From: CAWCPR01 sp963797475
Lineage (GTDB): Bacteria > Chloroflexota > Anaerolineae > Anaerolineales > UBA4823
NCBI GenBank assembly: GCA_963797475.1
Contig: CAWCPR010000001.1
Coordinates: forward strand, 1,674,001 to 1,738,000
Length of the DNA stretch: 64,000 nucleotides
Reading direction: 5' to 3'
Made by a program: the position numbers and the translations under genes. Positions 42,075 through 52,379 of the stretch are shown one piece after another (position 1 is the stretch's first letter; each line of letters starts with the position of its first letter). The notes under the pieces were generated by a model, which did not search any database, was not told the DNA's origin, and worked only from the letters and a program-made list of their open reading frames with translations.

Positions 42075-42626
42075 TTAAAAAAGCAGGCGCGGCGCAGGCT
42101 CCTGGGGCGCATCCGGGAACCAGACCAGGCTGGCGGCCGCCAGCACGCAATCCAGGAAACCGGTCGGGTCCTTGAGCGGCGGGCGCGGCGGGCGCAAGCT
42201 GACCACGACCGCCGCCGGCTGGCTCAAGCGCTCGAGGTGCTCCAGGCAGATCTCCAGCAGGCGGCGGCGCTCCGCCAGCGGCACGCTTTCGTCGTAAAAG
42301 GTATTTAAAAAATCGACCACCAGGACCGGCGAGGCGCTTTCCGGCGCCTGCTCGAGCATGGCGGTCATCTGGTAACAGGTGAAGGCGCGCGCCACCCGAA
42401 TGCGCCCCAAGGCCTGGGGCAGGTCCGCCGGGCCGCTGCTACTGGCATAAAGGCGGCGCAGGCAGCGCGCCACGATGTAGGCGTTGAAGCGGTTGCCGCC
42501 GTCCAGCACGCGCAGCGGGCCGCGCTGCGCCAGGCGGGCGGCCAGCTCCAGCATGGAAGCGCCGGCGGCGTGGGCGGCGGCCAGCACCAATAAGCGACCG
42601 GGAAGGGGTTCGGGAAGCGCCTGCAT
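42075..42626 (-). CDS. RecA/Rad51-like protein without a Walker A motif
   Basis: About 183 residues from ATG 42626 (a TTG at 42644 is possible). The fold reads like Rad51: strand plus helix RVLDGGNRFNAYIVARCLRR corresponds to the I-D-T-E-G-x-F-R region, IRVARAFTCYQMTAML to the following helix, and VLVVDFLNTFYDESVPLAERR to Walker B with a long acidic helix. Where G-x-x-x-G-K-T should be, it has AAAHAAGASMLEL, so ATP binding is probably lost. A dead RecA-like subunit next to a polymerase recalls ImuA. First gene of the cassette after the regulator. Confidence 0.7.
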   Translation of the reverse strand: MQALPEPLPGRLLVLAAAHAAGASMLELAARLAQRGPLRVLDGGNRFNAYIVARCLRRLYASSSGPADLPQALGRIRVARAFTCYQMTAMLEQAPESASPVLVVDFLNTFYDESVPLAERRRLLEICLEHLERLSQPAAVVVSLRPPRPPLKDPTGFLDCVLAAASLVWFPDAPQEPAPRLLF

Positions 42627-42787
42627 GCCTACAGGGTAGCGCAAGGCGCGGTCCAGATCAATTCCCGGCCGGGTTAGAAAAAGGGGGATCGATACGTTAA
42701 CGCATCAGGGGAGGCAGGGGTGGGGGGCGAGGCCGGCGGCCCCCCACATCCGCCGGCGCAGGGCAAAGAGAGGGTCGGTCCGGGAGG

Positions 42788-43225
42788 TCAGCGCAGCCGC
42801 TCCTCCCAGGCGCTGAAGTCCCAATCCACCAGCAGCAGGCGCAGCTCCGCCTTGCTGTGCACGGCGAATTTGTAAAGGACGCTGCGCACGTGCGTTTTGA
42901 CCGTCTCGAGCGAGATATGCAGGCGCGAGGCGATCTGGCGGTTGGTCGAATCCAGGCAGATCAGCGCCGCCACCTGCTGCTGGCGCGGCGAGAGCGAGCG
43001 CCAGCGCTCGACGAGCAGGCGCGAGGCCTTTTGCTGGGCGATGGCGGCAAGGAGCAGGTCCTCGGCGATATCCGGGGCAGGGCGGCGTTCTTCGCGGGCC
43101 AGGCCCTGCAGCGTGCGGACGAGCCGGGCGTCCAGCTCGAAGGAGCGCCGCCTGGAGCGGCCCGGCTTCAAAGAGCGCCGCAGGCGCTCCAGCAGAAAGA
43201 CAAGCGGGTGGTTCTGCCAGGACAT
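42788..43225 (-). CDS. LuxR-type HTH transcription regulator
   Basis: 145 residues. The C-terminal domain has LSPRQQQVAALICLDSTNRQ, then IASRLHISLETVKTHVRSVLYKF, a textbook LuxR HTH. The N-terminal part is helical and basic (LKPGRSRRRSFELDARLVR) with no receiver or ligand domain recognised. It lies 161 bases upstream of the Rad51-like gene on the same strand and so may control the polymerase cassette; alternatively it belongs to the acyl-CoA dehydrogenase upstream. Confidence 0.88.
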   Translation of the reverse strand: MSWQNHPLVFLLERLRRSLKPGRSRRRSFELDARLVRTLQGLAREERRPAPDIAEDLLLAAIAQQKASRLLVERWRSLSPRQQQVAALICLDSTNRQIASRLHISLETVKTHVRSVLYKFAVHSKAELRLLLVDWDFSAWEERLR

Positions 43226-43237
43226 GTTAAGATTATA

Positions 43238-44865
43238 TTAGAACTTGTGTTCTATTGTCAAGGAGGCGGGAGCGGGAACCAGATCTGAGGCTCGTCCAGC
43301 GCCCAATCCGGGTACGAGCTTCCCCAGCAGGAAGCGCCCGGCGTAAAGCTCGGCCAGCCGGGCGTAGCGTTCGCCGGCCTGCTCGCCCAGGGCGTACAGC
43401 AAGGCGACCTGGGCCGCGTCCGCCAGGGTGCGCAAGGCGTCTTTGCTGTACCATTGGGCGGCCTGCGGCGGCTGGGCTGCCAGGCGGGCCAGGCTGGATT
43501 CCAGGCGCTGGCGCGCCTGGGCTGCGGCCGGCGTCCCGGCCCGCTCCAGGAGCGGGATGAACTCGTCCAGGAAGGATTCGTGGGCGTGCTTCTTGTGCAT
43601 GGCCTCCAGCATGTCCAGGGCCTGAATATTGCTGGAGCCCTCCCAGATCGGCGGTGACCAGCGATTCGCGGTGCAGGCGCGAGATGGCGTAATCCTCCAT
43701 GAAGCCCAGCCCGCCGAAAAGCTCCATGGCAAGCTGGGTGGCGAAGGCGGCGTGCTCGGCGGTGCGGTTCTTGGCCAGGTGCGAGAGGAAGCGGGCGTAA
43801 TGGTACGCCGGGCTATAGGGGGGCTTTTCCAGCCAGGCCTTGTCGAAGGCCTGGATAGCGTGGAAGGCCAGCGCCAGACCGCCGGCGGTGCGCACCGCCA
43901 GGTCGGTCAAGTCGTAGCGCACCAGGGGGTGCTCGACCAGGGCTTTGCCAAAGGCCGAGCGGGCCCGGACGCGCAGCAGGGCCTCCAGGTGGGCCTTGCG
44001 GGCCAGCCCCATCGCCCCGGCGGCGTTGGCCAGGCGCGAGACGGTCAGGTTCTCGAGGGTGTAATAGATGCCCAGGGCCGCTTCGCCGATCAAGAAGGCC
44101 CGGCTGCCGTGGAACTCGACCTCGCCGGTCGGCACGGCGCGGGTGGCGCTCTTGCGCTTCAGGCGGCGCACGTGGAAGTTGAGGCCGTCCTGCTCGTCCA
44201 GGCGCGGGACGAGGAACAGAGCGATGCCCTTCGGCCCGGAGGGCGCCCCCTGCGGGCGGGCGGTGACGATGGCCCAATCCGCCAGCCCGGCGTTGCTGGC
44301 GAAGTACTTGTCCTCGCCGTCCAGCCGCCAGCCGTCCCCGTCCGGGCGCGCCGTGGTCCGGTTGGCGCCCAGGTCGCTGCCGCCCTGGGTCTCGGACATC
44401 CAGGTGGCCCCCCAGGCCCGCCCGGAGAGCAGCGCTTCGAGCGCCTCTTTGAACTGCGGGGCGTATTTGTAGATGGCGTAGGCGGTCTGGTTGGTGACGA
44501 TCAGCGAGCAGTACAGCCCGGTGTCGGCCAGCAGGTAGCCCAGGGCGAAATGGTGGTGCCACGAGCCGCCCTCGTACGGCGGGCGGTTGATGAAGGCCAT
44601 CTCCTGCAAGAGGCGGAGGTGGCTGGGGGCCAGGCGAGACCCGGTCGATGCGTTTGCCGTCCAGGTCGTGCATCACCAGCTCCGGCGGGGCGCTGCGGTC
44701 CACGAAATCGGCCACCTGGTAGGCGTCTCCCCCGGCGAGCTCCCCAAAGCTGGCCAGCTCGTCCTCCCAATCCGCCAGGCCGGGCCAGTAGCGCTTCAAG
44801 ATAGGGCCCAGATCCGGTTCTAAAAGCCAGTGGTTCTTGCCATAGGCGTAGGATTGAAATTCCAT
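43238..44865 (-). pseudogene. AidB-like acyl-CoA dehydrogenase, two single-base frameshifts
   Basis: Start ATG 44865 has AGGAG six bases upstream. Three frames together spell one protein: MEFQSYAYGKNHWLLEP to DRVSPG, then SHLRLLQEMAFINRPP to SLVT, then PIWEGSSNIQALDML to the stop at 43238. Both joins need removal of one base, one in a G run at 44625-44629, the other near 43652. MSETQGGSDLGANRT is the AidB-like flavin/substrate loop. The group includes isovaleryl-CoA-like dehydrogenases and the AidB stress flavoprotein. Breaks may be sequence errors. Confidence 0.82.
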
Positions 44866-44969
44866 TTGGAACTCCTGTTCCACTTCCCCTCCCTATCTGG
44901 GTTGAAAGTTGCAGGTTAGAAGGTTGAAAGTTGTGCTCAATCAACCTATCAAATGGAGAACACAGCCGC

Positions 44970-46145
44970 TCACTGCGCCGGGAGCGTCAATAGCCAGATG
45001 TTGTTATCGAGGGCCGAGACGAAGGCGATGCGGCGGCCTTCGGGCGAGAGCGACCAATCGCCGTTGGCGATCTTGAACGGGGTCACAGCCGGCCCGGTCA
45101 GGGGCAGCGCCTGCCCGCTGGAGGCGTCCACCTGCCACAACTGCTGCGAAGGGGCGCCTGGCTCGAGCGGAATGACCAGCAGATGGCCGTCATCCTGCCA
45201 TTGGTAGCCCCCGAACAGCGCCAGGCGCCTGGGCGCGCCGCCGAGAGTATCCACCAGCCAGATGCCGTCCGCGGCCGGGTCGCCGGCGAAGGAGACCAGG
45301 TAAACCAGCCAACTGCCCCCGGGGGAAAGCGAGACCGAGCGCATGCGCTCGGCGCGGGCCAGCTCCTGCCACCGGCTCTCGAGGGCGGTCTCGCCCGGGG
45401 TGAGCGCCCACAGGGCCGATTGGGCTTCGCTTGGGTCGCGGCGCCCGCTCAGCAGCAGGCGGCCGTCCGGGAACCAGCCGTTCAAGCCGCCGGCGATCAC
45501 GTCCGCCACGGCGCGGGCATCCGAGCCGTCCAGGTTGCTGATCCATATGCGGCGTTGGGCTGTATCGAAAGGCGGCCCGGACTGCCCGGCTGTCCAGGCG
45601 ATCTGGCTGCCGTCCGGAGAGAAGCTGACCGCCCGCCCGCCGTTGGCGACCCGCCAGCGCTGCCCATCGGCCAGGCGCTCGATCACAGCGGCGCCGTTTT
45701 GGGGGAAGGCCAGGTAGTGCATGTCCGCAGAGTACAGCCCCAGGCGCTGGGTGAAAAGCTGCGGCGGGCCGCCCTGCAGGTCAACGCTATAGATGCCGGC
45801 CGGGGCGCCGGGATCAGGCCGGTCGATGTACAGCACGCGGCCCCCATCCGAGGACCAAAACGGCTGCACGCAGCAGCCCCCGTTGGTGAGCTGCACCAGG
45901 CTGGGCGCGGCGGTCGGCGTCGCTTCGATTACAGGCGTGGGGCTGGGGGGAAGCGGGGTGGAGGTAGCCGCCGGCGGGGGAGGCGAGGTTTGTGTTGGCG
46001 AGGAAACCGGCGCGGTCGAGGCGATTGCGGAGTTCGCAGCCGGCGTGGGGGCGGGCGGACCGGCCGGGAGAAGGTCGAGCCCTTTGCAGGCTGCCAGGGC
46101 CCAAACCAGGCCGAGACAGAGCAGGCAGGCAAAAATGCCCTTCAT
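44970..46145 (-). CDS. Lipoprotein with TolB-like beta-propeller
   Basis: 391 residues. Signal peptide with lipobox ALAAC at residue 20, an Ala/Pro/Thr/Ser linker of about 60 residues, then repeated propeller blades with PFWSSDGGRVLYID, FSPDGSQIAW, SLSPGGSWLVYLV, and WSLSPEGRRIAFVSA, the WD40/PD40 type. Extracellular, lipid-anchored; partner unknown. Starts 1 base after the M23 peptidase stop, so the pair is co-translated. Confidence 0.87.
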   Translation of the reverse strand: MKGIFACLLCLGLVWALAACKGLDLLPAGPPAPTPAANSAIASTAPVSSPTQTSPPPPAATSTPLPPSPTPVIEATPTAAPSLVQLTNGGCCVQPFWSSDGGRVLYIDRPDPGAPAGIYSVDLQGGPPQLFTQRLGLYSADMHYLAFPQNGAAVIERLADGQRWRVANGGRAVSFSPDGSQIAWTAGQSGPPFDTAQRRIWISNLDGSDARAVADVIAGGLNGWFPDGRLLLSGRRDPSEAQSALWALTPGETALESRWQELARAERMRSVSLSPGGSWLVYLVSFAGDPAADGIWLVDTLGGAPRRLALFGGYQWQDDGHLLVIPLEPGAPSQQLWQVDASSGQALPLTGPAVTPFKIANGDWSLSPEGRRIAFVSALDNNIWLLTLPAQ

Positions 46146-46146
46146 G

Positions 46147-46863
46147 TCAGCCGCCCCAATCCAGGGGCCAGGGGTTGGAATACTCGTTCAGGCGCCGGCC
46201 CCCGAATATGACCTCCGGCTGGTCGTCCAGGCGCTGCCACTGGCGCGGGTTATCCAGGTCGCGCTCGAAGCCCGGGCTGGACGAGCCGGCCAGGGCCAGG
46301 GCGTCCCAGTCGGCGGCGATCAGGGGGATCGGATTATAGGCGTGGTTGTAGAGCCCGGCGTTGCGGATCTCCAGGTGCAGGTGCGGGCGCGAGGTGCAGG
46401 TCAGGTCCGGGTCGCCCACCTTGGCGACCACCTGGCCCTGCTGGACGGCCTGGCCCACCTGCAGGTCGGGGCGCTCGAGCAGGTGCCCGTAGAAGGAAGC
46501 GTAGCCGTTGGCGTGGTCGATGATCAGGTTGTGCGGGGCGGCGCCGTGCTCCAGGGCATCCACCTTGGCGACCACCCCGTCCCCGATGGCGACGATCGGG
46601 GCGCCGCAGCGGGCCGACAGGTCCACGCCGAAATGCAGCCCCTGCCCGGCGACGTAGGTGCTGGCCCGCTGGCGGTAAGCGCCGGTCGTATTGCCGTAGG
46701 CCTGCACCATCAGCCAGGTATCCGGCCCGGGCGGGTCCAGGAACGGCAGGCGGAACGGCCTATCCTGGGTTTGGGATTGAGCCGGAGCCTGGGGAGCCGA
46801 AGCTGCGCCGCTGGCTGGAGCCAGCAGAAGGAACAGCAGGATCAACCACCTGAAACGGAACAA
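46147..46863 (-). CDS. M23-family metallopeptidase
   Basis: 238 residues from TTG 46863, preceded by AAGGAG at 6 bases. Signal peptide (MFRFRWLILLFLLLAPASG), then the LytM domain: LHFGVDLSARCGAPIVA (first His-Asp zinc pair), GDGVVAKVD, GYASFYGHLLERP, and HLHLEIRNAG (the second His pair). Family members cut peptidoglycan cross-links. Its 5' end and upstream region are duplicated 8.9 kb to the right, at 55744. Confidence 0.91.
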   Translation of the reverse strand: MFRFRWLILLFLLLAPASGAASAPQAPAQSQTQDRPFRLPFLDPPGPDTWLMVQAYGNTTGAYRQRASTYVAGQGLHFGVDLSARCGAPIVAIGDGVVAKVDALEHGAAPHNLIIDHANGYASFYGHLLERPDLQVGQAVQQGQVVAKVGDPDLTCTSRPHLHLEIRNAGLYNHAYNPIPLIAADWDALALAGSSSPGFERDLDNPRQWQRLDDQPEVIFGGRRLNEYSNPWPLDWGG

Positions 46864-47145
46864 AGCGCCTCTCCTTTATAAATCCGGCCCCCGTTATTTG
46901 AGCCTCTCAGCCCCCATTTTACCCGATTCGCAAGCGGCGGGATGGCCTTCAGGTCGCTTTTCAAATATACTGCTGGTACGGCGAGTTACGAGAACCGAGC
47001 TTGTGGAGGAAGTAAAATTCCTGCTGGATACTCGGGATTAACAGCGGGCAAGAATGCGATAAGAATCAATTGATCTTAAGCGAGATTGGATGTGTGCTCG
47101 AATCAGATCAAGGGGGCAACCCCAGGCCAGCGAAATCCCCCGTGT
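46809..47145 (+). repeat. Left direct repeat of the rhamnoside island
   Basis: About 340 bp matching 55744-56081 in the same orientation at a constant offset of 8935-8936 bases. The first 138 bases (46809-46946) are nearly identical; 47042-47145 is clearly related; the middle is weaker. The left copy contains the M23 gene 5' end and its promoter region, so this is the original. Apart from the peptidase part, 46864-47187 has no gene. Confidence 0.85.
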
Positions 47146-47187
47146 GAAGCCCTGCTCTTGAACCCACGAGGTGCGTCGATTCTCCAA

Positions 47188-47345
47188 TCAATGTAGTCTT
47201 TGGGCCAGCTCTGGATCGAACAAACGGATCAGTCCCTCGACGAAATAATAATCGCCATAGATCAGGCCGTGGTCAACCGAGCCATGCGGCTTGGAGCGGG
47301 TGTCGTGGATTAAGATGCTGGGCTCGATGCTCTCGCGGCTCGTCA
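47188..47345 (-). pseudogene. C-terminal fragment of a GH88/GH105-like unsaturated glycuronyl hydrolase
   Basis: The minus strand reads SILIHDTRSKPHG, then VDHGLIYGDYYFVEGLIRL and a TGA at 47188. The D-x-x-L-I-Y-G-D-Y-Y-F-x-E motif is the typical C-terminus of these alpha/alpha-barrel enzymes. Only about 50 codons remain; the catalytic part is gone. Directly joined to the GH3 stub at 47343. Confidence 0.65.
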
Positions 47346-47564
47346 GGAGGCTGTTGGGAAATAGGTGGCAGGCAAGCTTTTTGCTCCTATTGAATGGAGG
47401 TCAGGCACGCGACGCACGCCATGTAGTCCATCAGAAACGATCATCTCAGGGATGCCGAGACGTTCCATCGAGGTGGTTGTCCACACACTTGCGCCAGTAC
47501 AGAGGACAGCTTTTTCTTCAAGGGTCATCTGAGCGATGATGGCTTGAATATCTGTGGTCGTCAT
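47343..47564 (-). pseudogene. N-terminal fragment of a GH3 beta-glycosidase
   Basis: 73 codons: IIAQMTLEEKAVLCTGASVW, ERLGIPEMIVSDGLHGVRR, SLPATYFPTAS, the start of GH3 family enzymes. The frame ends where GH88-like sequence begins, in another frame. The remaining 700 residues of a GH3 enzyme are missing. A deletion fusing two neighbouring hydrolase genes is the simplest reading. Confidence 0.8.
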
Positions 47565-47623
47565 AATTATTGAGTCCTTATCTTAAAATTTATGGGTAAT
47601 CTCTTCGAAGTTGTTACACCCAT

Positions 47624-50438
47624 TCATAAATCTGCTAGAGCATCTTTCATCAACTTCACTGCATCCTCATAATTTGGGAGCATGCGAAGGGATTGGCGAA
47701 GAGGAACATCAAGTTCGCCGATGATCACAGCGCGAAGGAATTCCGGCATACCAACCTGTGCCAGTACTTCCGTGATGGCACTGCTGGCGGCAGGTTCGCT
47801 TATGATGTCGCCAGTCAGATCATCCACGGTAAACGGCCCACGCGCATCTGGATCTTGATAATCAACGGACCAACGCCATGTACCAGAACCAACTTCGACA
47901 GATGCCGTATCGCTTCCCGGGAATGTAACCAGCGCGGTCGTATTCGGTGGAATAATCACGTTCAAATCAAACCTTCCATCTTCGATTTTCCAACTACATT
48001 CTGCCAATCCATAGGGAGTAATATGTCGAACTTGGGCACGCGTGAGTTCCACCACCTGGACGGGGACTAATTTGCATGTAGCGGTAACCAGGCTCGGTCG
48101 GGGTCAGACCGCCGATCGTCCGGTGCATCCAATCCGCTACTGCACCAAAAGCGTAATGATTGAAGGATGTCATTTCGCCGGGATTAATCGATCCATCTGG
48201 AAGCATGCTGTCCCAGCGTTCCCAAACCGTGGTTGCACCCATCGTCACAGGGTACAGCCATGATGGGCATCCCTCCTGCATCAGCAGACGATACGCAGCA
48301 ACATAATGACCAGTACTGCACAACGCATCACAGATCAACGGCGTGCCAACGAAACCGGTACGGATGTGATAACCGCTTTCGCGCACGAGCTCATCAAGGC
48401 GTTTGCCAGCGCGTAGACGTTGATCAGCGGTTGGAAGCAGGTCAAAAACCAGGGCAAGCGCGTATGCGGTTTCGGAATCGCTCATTATACGACCTGAGGG
48501 CGTAATGTATTCGCGTGCAAATGCCGCTCGTGCTTCGGCAGCTAATGATTGAAATTTCTTTTGTTCGTCCTTGCGTCTAAGCACCTTAGCCGCTTGAGTT
48601 ACCAATTCTGCAGAGTGAATAAAATACGCGCTGGCAACAATGCCTTTGTCAGTGCGTGCCTGTGCTGGTTTGTCGATTGGGGTAGTTGGATCCAGCCAGT
48701 CGCCGAATTGGAATCCCTTGTCCCAAAGGCGACTTTCCCCGGCTCCTGAAGCAACATAAGCCACCCAAGCACACATGCTCTCAAATTGATCTGCCAGCAA
48801 TTCGACATCTCCAAAGCGATGATATAACACCCAGGGAACTATAGTGGCAGCATCTCCCCAGGCTGCCACTGCGCCAAAACTGTTTCCCAAAATATTGGGT
48901 ATCACAGGTGGAACAACACCGCCAGATCTACGCTGTTCCACTTTCAAATCCTTGAGCCAGGATTGAAGAAAACCGCTGAAATCGTAAAGAAAAGATGCGG
49001 TCGGCGAAAACACCTGAATATCCCCGGTCCAGCCCAATCGTTCGTCGCGTTGCGGACAGTCCGTAGGAACATCCAGAAAATTGCCGCGCATTCCCCAGAC
49101 CACATTCTGATGCAATTTATTTAGCAAAAGTTTAGAGCATTCAAACCAGCCGGTGCGTTCCATATCTGAATGTAGAACAACAGCATTCAGGTCGTTCAGA
49201 TTCAATTCGCCTGGCCAGTTGTCCACTTCTACATAGCGAAAACCGTGGAAGGTGAAATGCGGTTCCCAGGTTTCGGTCCCGACGCCTTTCAATGTATATC
49301 GGTCGGTTGCCTCCGCAAAACGTAGTGGACGCGTACACAACTCACCGTTTTCCAAAGCCTCCGCATGGCGCAAGGTCACCGTATGACCGGCGGGACCTTT
49401 CACCTTAATGGATAATCTACCAACGAGGTTTTGACCAAAATCAACGATTGTCTTTCCAAACGGGGATTGGTGAACGGAAACTGGCGCCACTTTTTCGATA
49501 CACCGGACAGGCGGCCCAAGCGGTGTCTCGAGTGCGTTCATATTCCATTCAACAGCCCGAACCCCGCTCCAGCTTAAATCATCAAACCCGAGTAAGGTCC
49601 ACCCCGAATGTTCGAGACGCGCATCGTAGGTCTCGCCATCGTAAATGCTGCTGAACAGAATCGGTCCAGTAGCGGCGCGCCAGCTCTCGTCAGTGACAAT
49701 GCGCTCCATGGAGCCATTCGAATATTGGACTTCGAGTTGAGCGAGTAAAGCCAGGTACTTACCATACACATTATGTTGACCCTCGCCAAAACCGATCCGT
49801 CCACGGAACCAACCATCACCCAGGATTGCGCCGAAAGCGTTTTTTCCACCGTTTAGCATCGAAGTGACATCGAAGGTTTGATAGCGCAAGCGTTCGTCAT
49901 AAACTGTCCACCCGGGAGAAAATTCATGGTCACCAACAACCTGTCCATTCAGTTCGGCTTTGTACAAACCTAATGAAGTGATATAAAGCCGCGCCGATTT
50001 GATACCGGCGCGTAATTCGAAATCGTAGCGCAGGTAAGGCGCAGGATTTGATTTGGTTGTGTCTTCATCCCAATTAGGAGAAATAAAACGGGCGCTCCAA
50101 TCTGTGTGGGAAAGCAATCCGGTTTCAATAGATACTAAGTCACTCCATTCAGAGACAATTTCATCCTTTCCCCAAACGCGCACGCGGACCGACACTCGTT
50201 TGCGGGACGAGAGCGGCGAGAATGGCCAGGGGATCAACACCGATTGATCGGACTCGACTCGCCCGGTTTGATCGATTAATTTGCCATCAGTACGATATTC
50301 TTCAATCTCATAGCCGCTTTGATAATAACCATGAACATCCGTTTCGATAATCCAGGAGAGTTGGGGGTGAGTTGTCCCAACGCCCAGAGTTTCGCGAAGA
50401 TGCTCAACTTGAAGTTTTACAGAAGGGATTTGTGTCAT
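47624..50438 (-). pseudogene. GH78 alpha-L-rhamnosidase, single-base frameshift
   Basis: About 937 residues if repaired. The first frame (50438 to 47994) has LSWIIETDVHGYYQSGYEIE, the catalytic (alpha/alpha)6 barrel with DVPTDCPQRDERLGWTGDIQ and WGDAATIVPW, and GATTVWERWDSMLPDG, all GH78 signatures including the acid Glu in the DERxGW box. Frame is lost at 48044-48049: deleting one base joins RPGGG to LTRAQVRHITPYGLAE in the second frame (to 47624). Removes terminal rhamnose from plant glycosides or polysaccharides. No signal peptide, so probably cytoplasmic. Classified broken only because of the shift. Confidence 0.85.
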
Positions 50439-50552
50439 AATGAATGTTTCCTAAACCAGGGATTTGTCAGCGTTCAAAATACCGAAATTCGTTAAACCCG
50501 GAACCTGGTTAATGATGGGTAGTATGGAATTTCCGCACGAAAAAAGGCTTGT

Positions 50553-51389
50553 TTAGCCCTTGATCGCGCCAGCCGTCAATCCCGAAACGATCTGTTTTTG
50601 GAAGAACATAAACATGATGAGAGGTGGTATTGTGATGACCACCACATCTGCGAAAAGCAAATTCCACTGCGAAGCAAATTGACTGATATAGCTATACAGG
50701 GTGAGTTGCACAGTAACGTTCTCTGAACCAGGCAGGAAGTAGAGCGGCAGGGTAAAGTCATTATAGACGGTAACCGCCGTGATGACAATTACAGTCACGA
50801 TGGCTGGCCACAACAAAGGAAGAATAACGGAGAAAAAAACCTGTAACGGGGATGCGCCATCGATGATGGCGGCCTCATCGATTTCCCTTGGAATGGATGC
50901 TATGAACGCTCGAAAGACCAATATTGCAAAAGGCATCTGGAGCGCAACTTCGACCATGATCAGGCCAAAAAGTGTCTTGTAGATACCCAGCCACTGCAGA
51001 AGAAAGATCGTCGGTACGACGGCCGGCGGAATGATAAGTCCCGCGAGCATAATCACACTGGCAGCCAAGGCCACACGATCACGGCGGCGCTGCATCACAT
51101 AAGCGACAAGTGCAGCAAGGATGACGATCAGCGCAACCGAGAATACGGTCAGGACAGTGCTGTTCCACGTTGCCAGGAACATTCGACCGTCGCCGAAAGT
51201 CAAAACTTCCCGGATATTATCGATCAGTTGGAATTTGCTCGGCCAATTAAATTTGAACAGAGCAGCCTCTGCACTCGTTTTGGAAGCAGTGAGTAAGATG
51301 AAAGCGAAGGGTACTAGAAAGACAATACCAATAATGACCAGAGATACAAAGTCTATCCAGGATTTTGATATGAATTTCCACGCTTTCAT
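50553..51389 (-). CDS. Sugar ABC transporter permease, MalG type
   Basis: 278 residues with six membrane segments and EAA loop EIDEAAIIDGASPLQ, the ATPase contact. Overlaps the MalF-type gene by 4 bases. Part of the rhamnoside operon (binding protein, two permeases, GH78). The ATPase gene is not in the window. Confidence 0.91.
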   Translation of the reverse strand: MKAWKFISKSWIDFVSLVIIGIVFLVPFAFILLTASKTSAEAALFKFNWPSKFQLIDNIREVLTFGDGRMFLATWNSTVLTVFSVALIVILAALVAYVMQRRRDRVALAASVIMLAGLIIPPAVVPTIFLLQWLGIYKTLFGLIMVEVALQMPFAILVFRAFIASIPREIDEAAIIDGASPLQVFFSVILPLLWPAIVTVIVITAVTVYNDFTLPLYFLPGSENVTVQLTLYSYISQFASQWNLLFADVVVITIPPLIMFMFFQKQIVSGLTAGAIKG

Positions 51390-52265
51390 AGTTCAATTTC
51401 CATCCGATTGAAGAACCGCATCAGCGGATACACGATGGCCGTAACGAGAATGAAAAGCACAACATTGCCAGCGGTCGAGAGGCCGTAGAATCCCGCCTGA
51501 TACTCCTTGTATATCACTGATGTGAGCACATCGGAGGCAAAGCCGGGGCCACCTCTTGTCATGGTCCAAATCAAGTCAAATCTTCGCAACCCGCCGATAA
51601 ACGATAATAGAATGACTGTGAAGGTTGCATTGCGAACCAGAGGAAGGATCACGTGCCGGAATTTCACCCATGTTCCGCCCTCGAGCCGCGCCGCTTCGAA
51701 GTAATCCTGCGGTATTGATAGAATGCCGGCGATGAATATCACCGTTGCGATACCAAGACCTTGCCATATATCGACCAGGGCTACTGAATACAGAGCGAGC
51801 TTTGGATTCCCCAACCATTGCGGTTTTGGGAACGCGATGGCACCAAGGACAGTGTTGATTAGTCCTGTGGATGGCTGCATGAGCACAGAAAACGTGATAC
51901 CAATTGCAACGATACTCACGAGCGTGGGGAAGAAAACAATGCCTCGGAGCAATCCCTTGAGGCGAAGGTTCGAGGTAAGCAGCATGGCAAGCGGCAGCGA
52001 AATTATGACTTTAAGATCCGCTCGTAAGTACGGCATAGATAATCGTGTTGCGAAGTCCGGATAAGAGCTGTGGATCGCTCAAGAAAGTGCGATAATTATC
52101 CAGCCCAATGAATGTGGCATTGAACAGCGACCAGCGGGTAAGACTGAAGTAGAACGCAAGCGATGTCGGTACAATGAAGAACACACCGAAAACAAGCGCC
52201 GCCGGAAGGTAAAACCAGTGAGGATAGTTTCGTAAGATCACCCGTGGATGCTGTTGACTATTCAT
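51386..52265 (-). pseudogene. Sugar ABC transporter permease, MalF type, single-base frameshift
   Basis: Two frames make one permease. 52265 to 52011 gives NSQQHPRVILRNYPHWFYLP to TIIYAVLTSG; 52036 to 51386 gives LKVIISLPLAMLLTSN to the end, with EAA loop DYFEAARLEGGTWVK. Deleting one base near 52016 joins them seamlessly, so again a +1 event. About 292 residues when joined. Confidence 0.85.
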
Positions 52266-52302
52266 AGAGTATCACGTATATAGGTATTTCGAGTTTTGTA
52301 AG

Positions 52303-52345
52303 TTCTGAGGGCCGAATATCGTGAACAAACTTCCGGCCCTCAGAA
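52303..52345 (-). promoter_or_regulatory. Hairpin between binding-protein gene and permease gene
   Basis: Perfect 12-bp stem (TTCTGAGGGCCG / CGGCCCTCAGAA) with a 19-base loop in the 114-base gap after the binding protein stop. It lacks a long T-run. Such hairpins commonly protect the upstream message end or partly stop transcription so that the binding protein is made in excess of the permeases. Confidence 0.65.
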
Positions 52346-52379
52346 TAAAGGAGAAAAACTACGTCAAGAAGAATTTATC

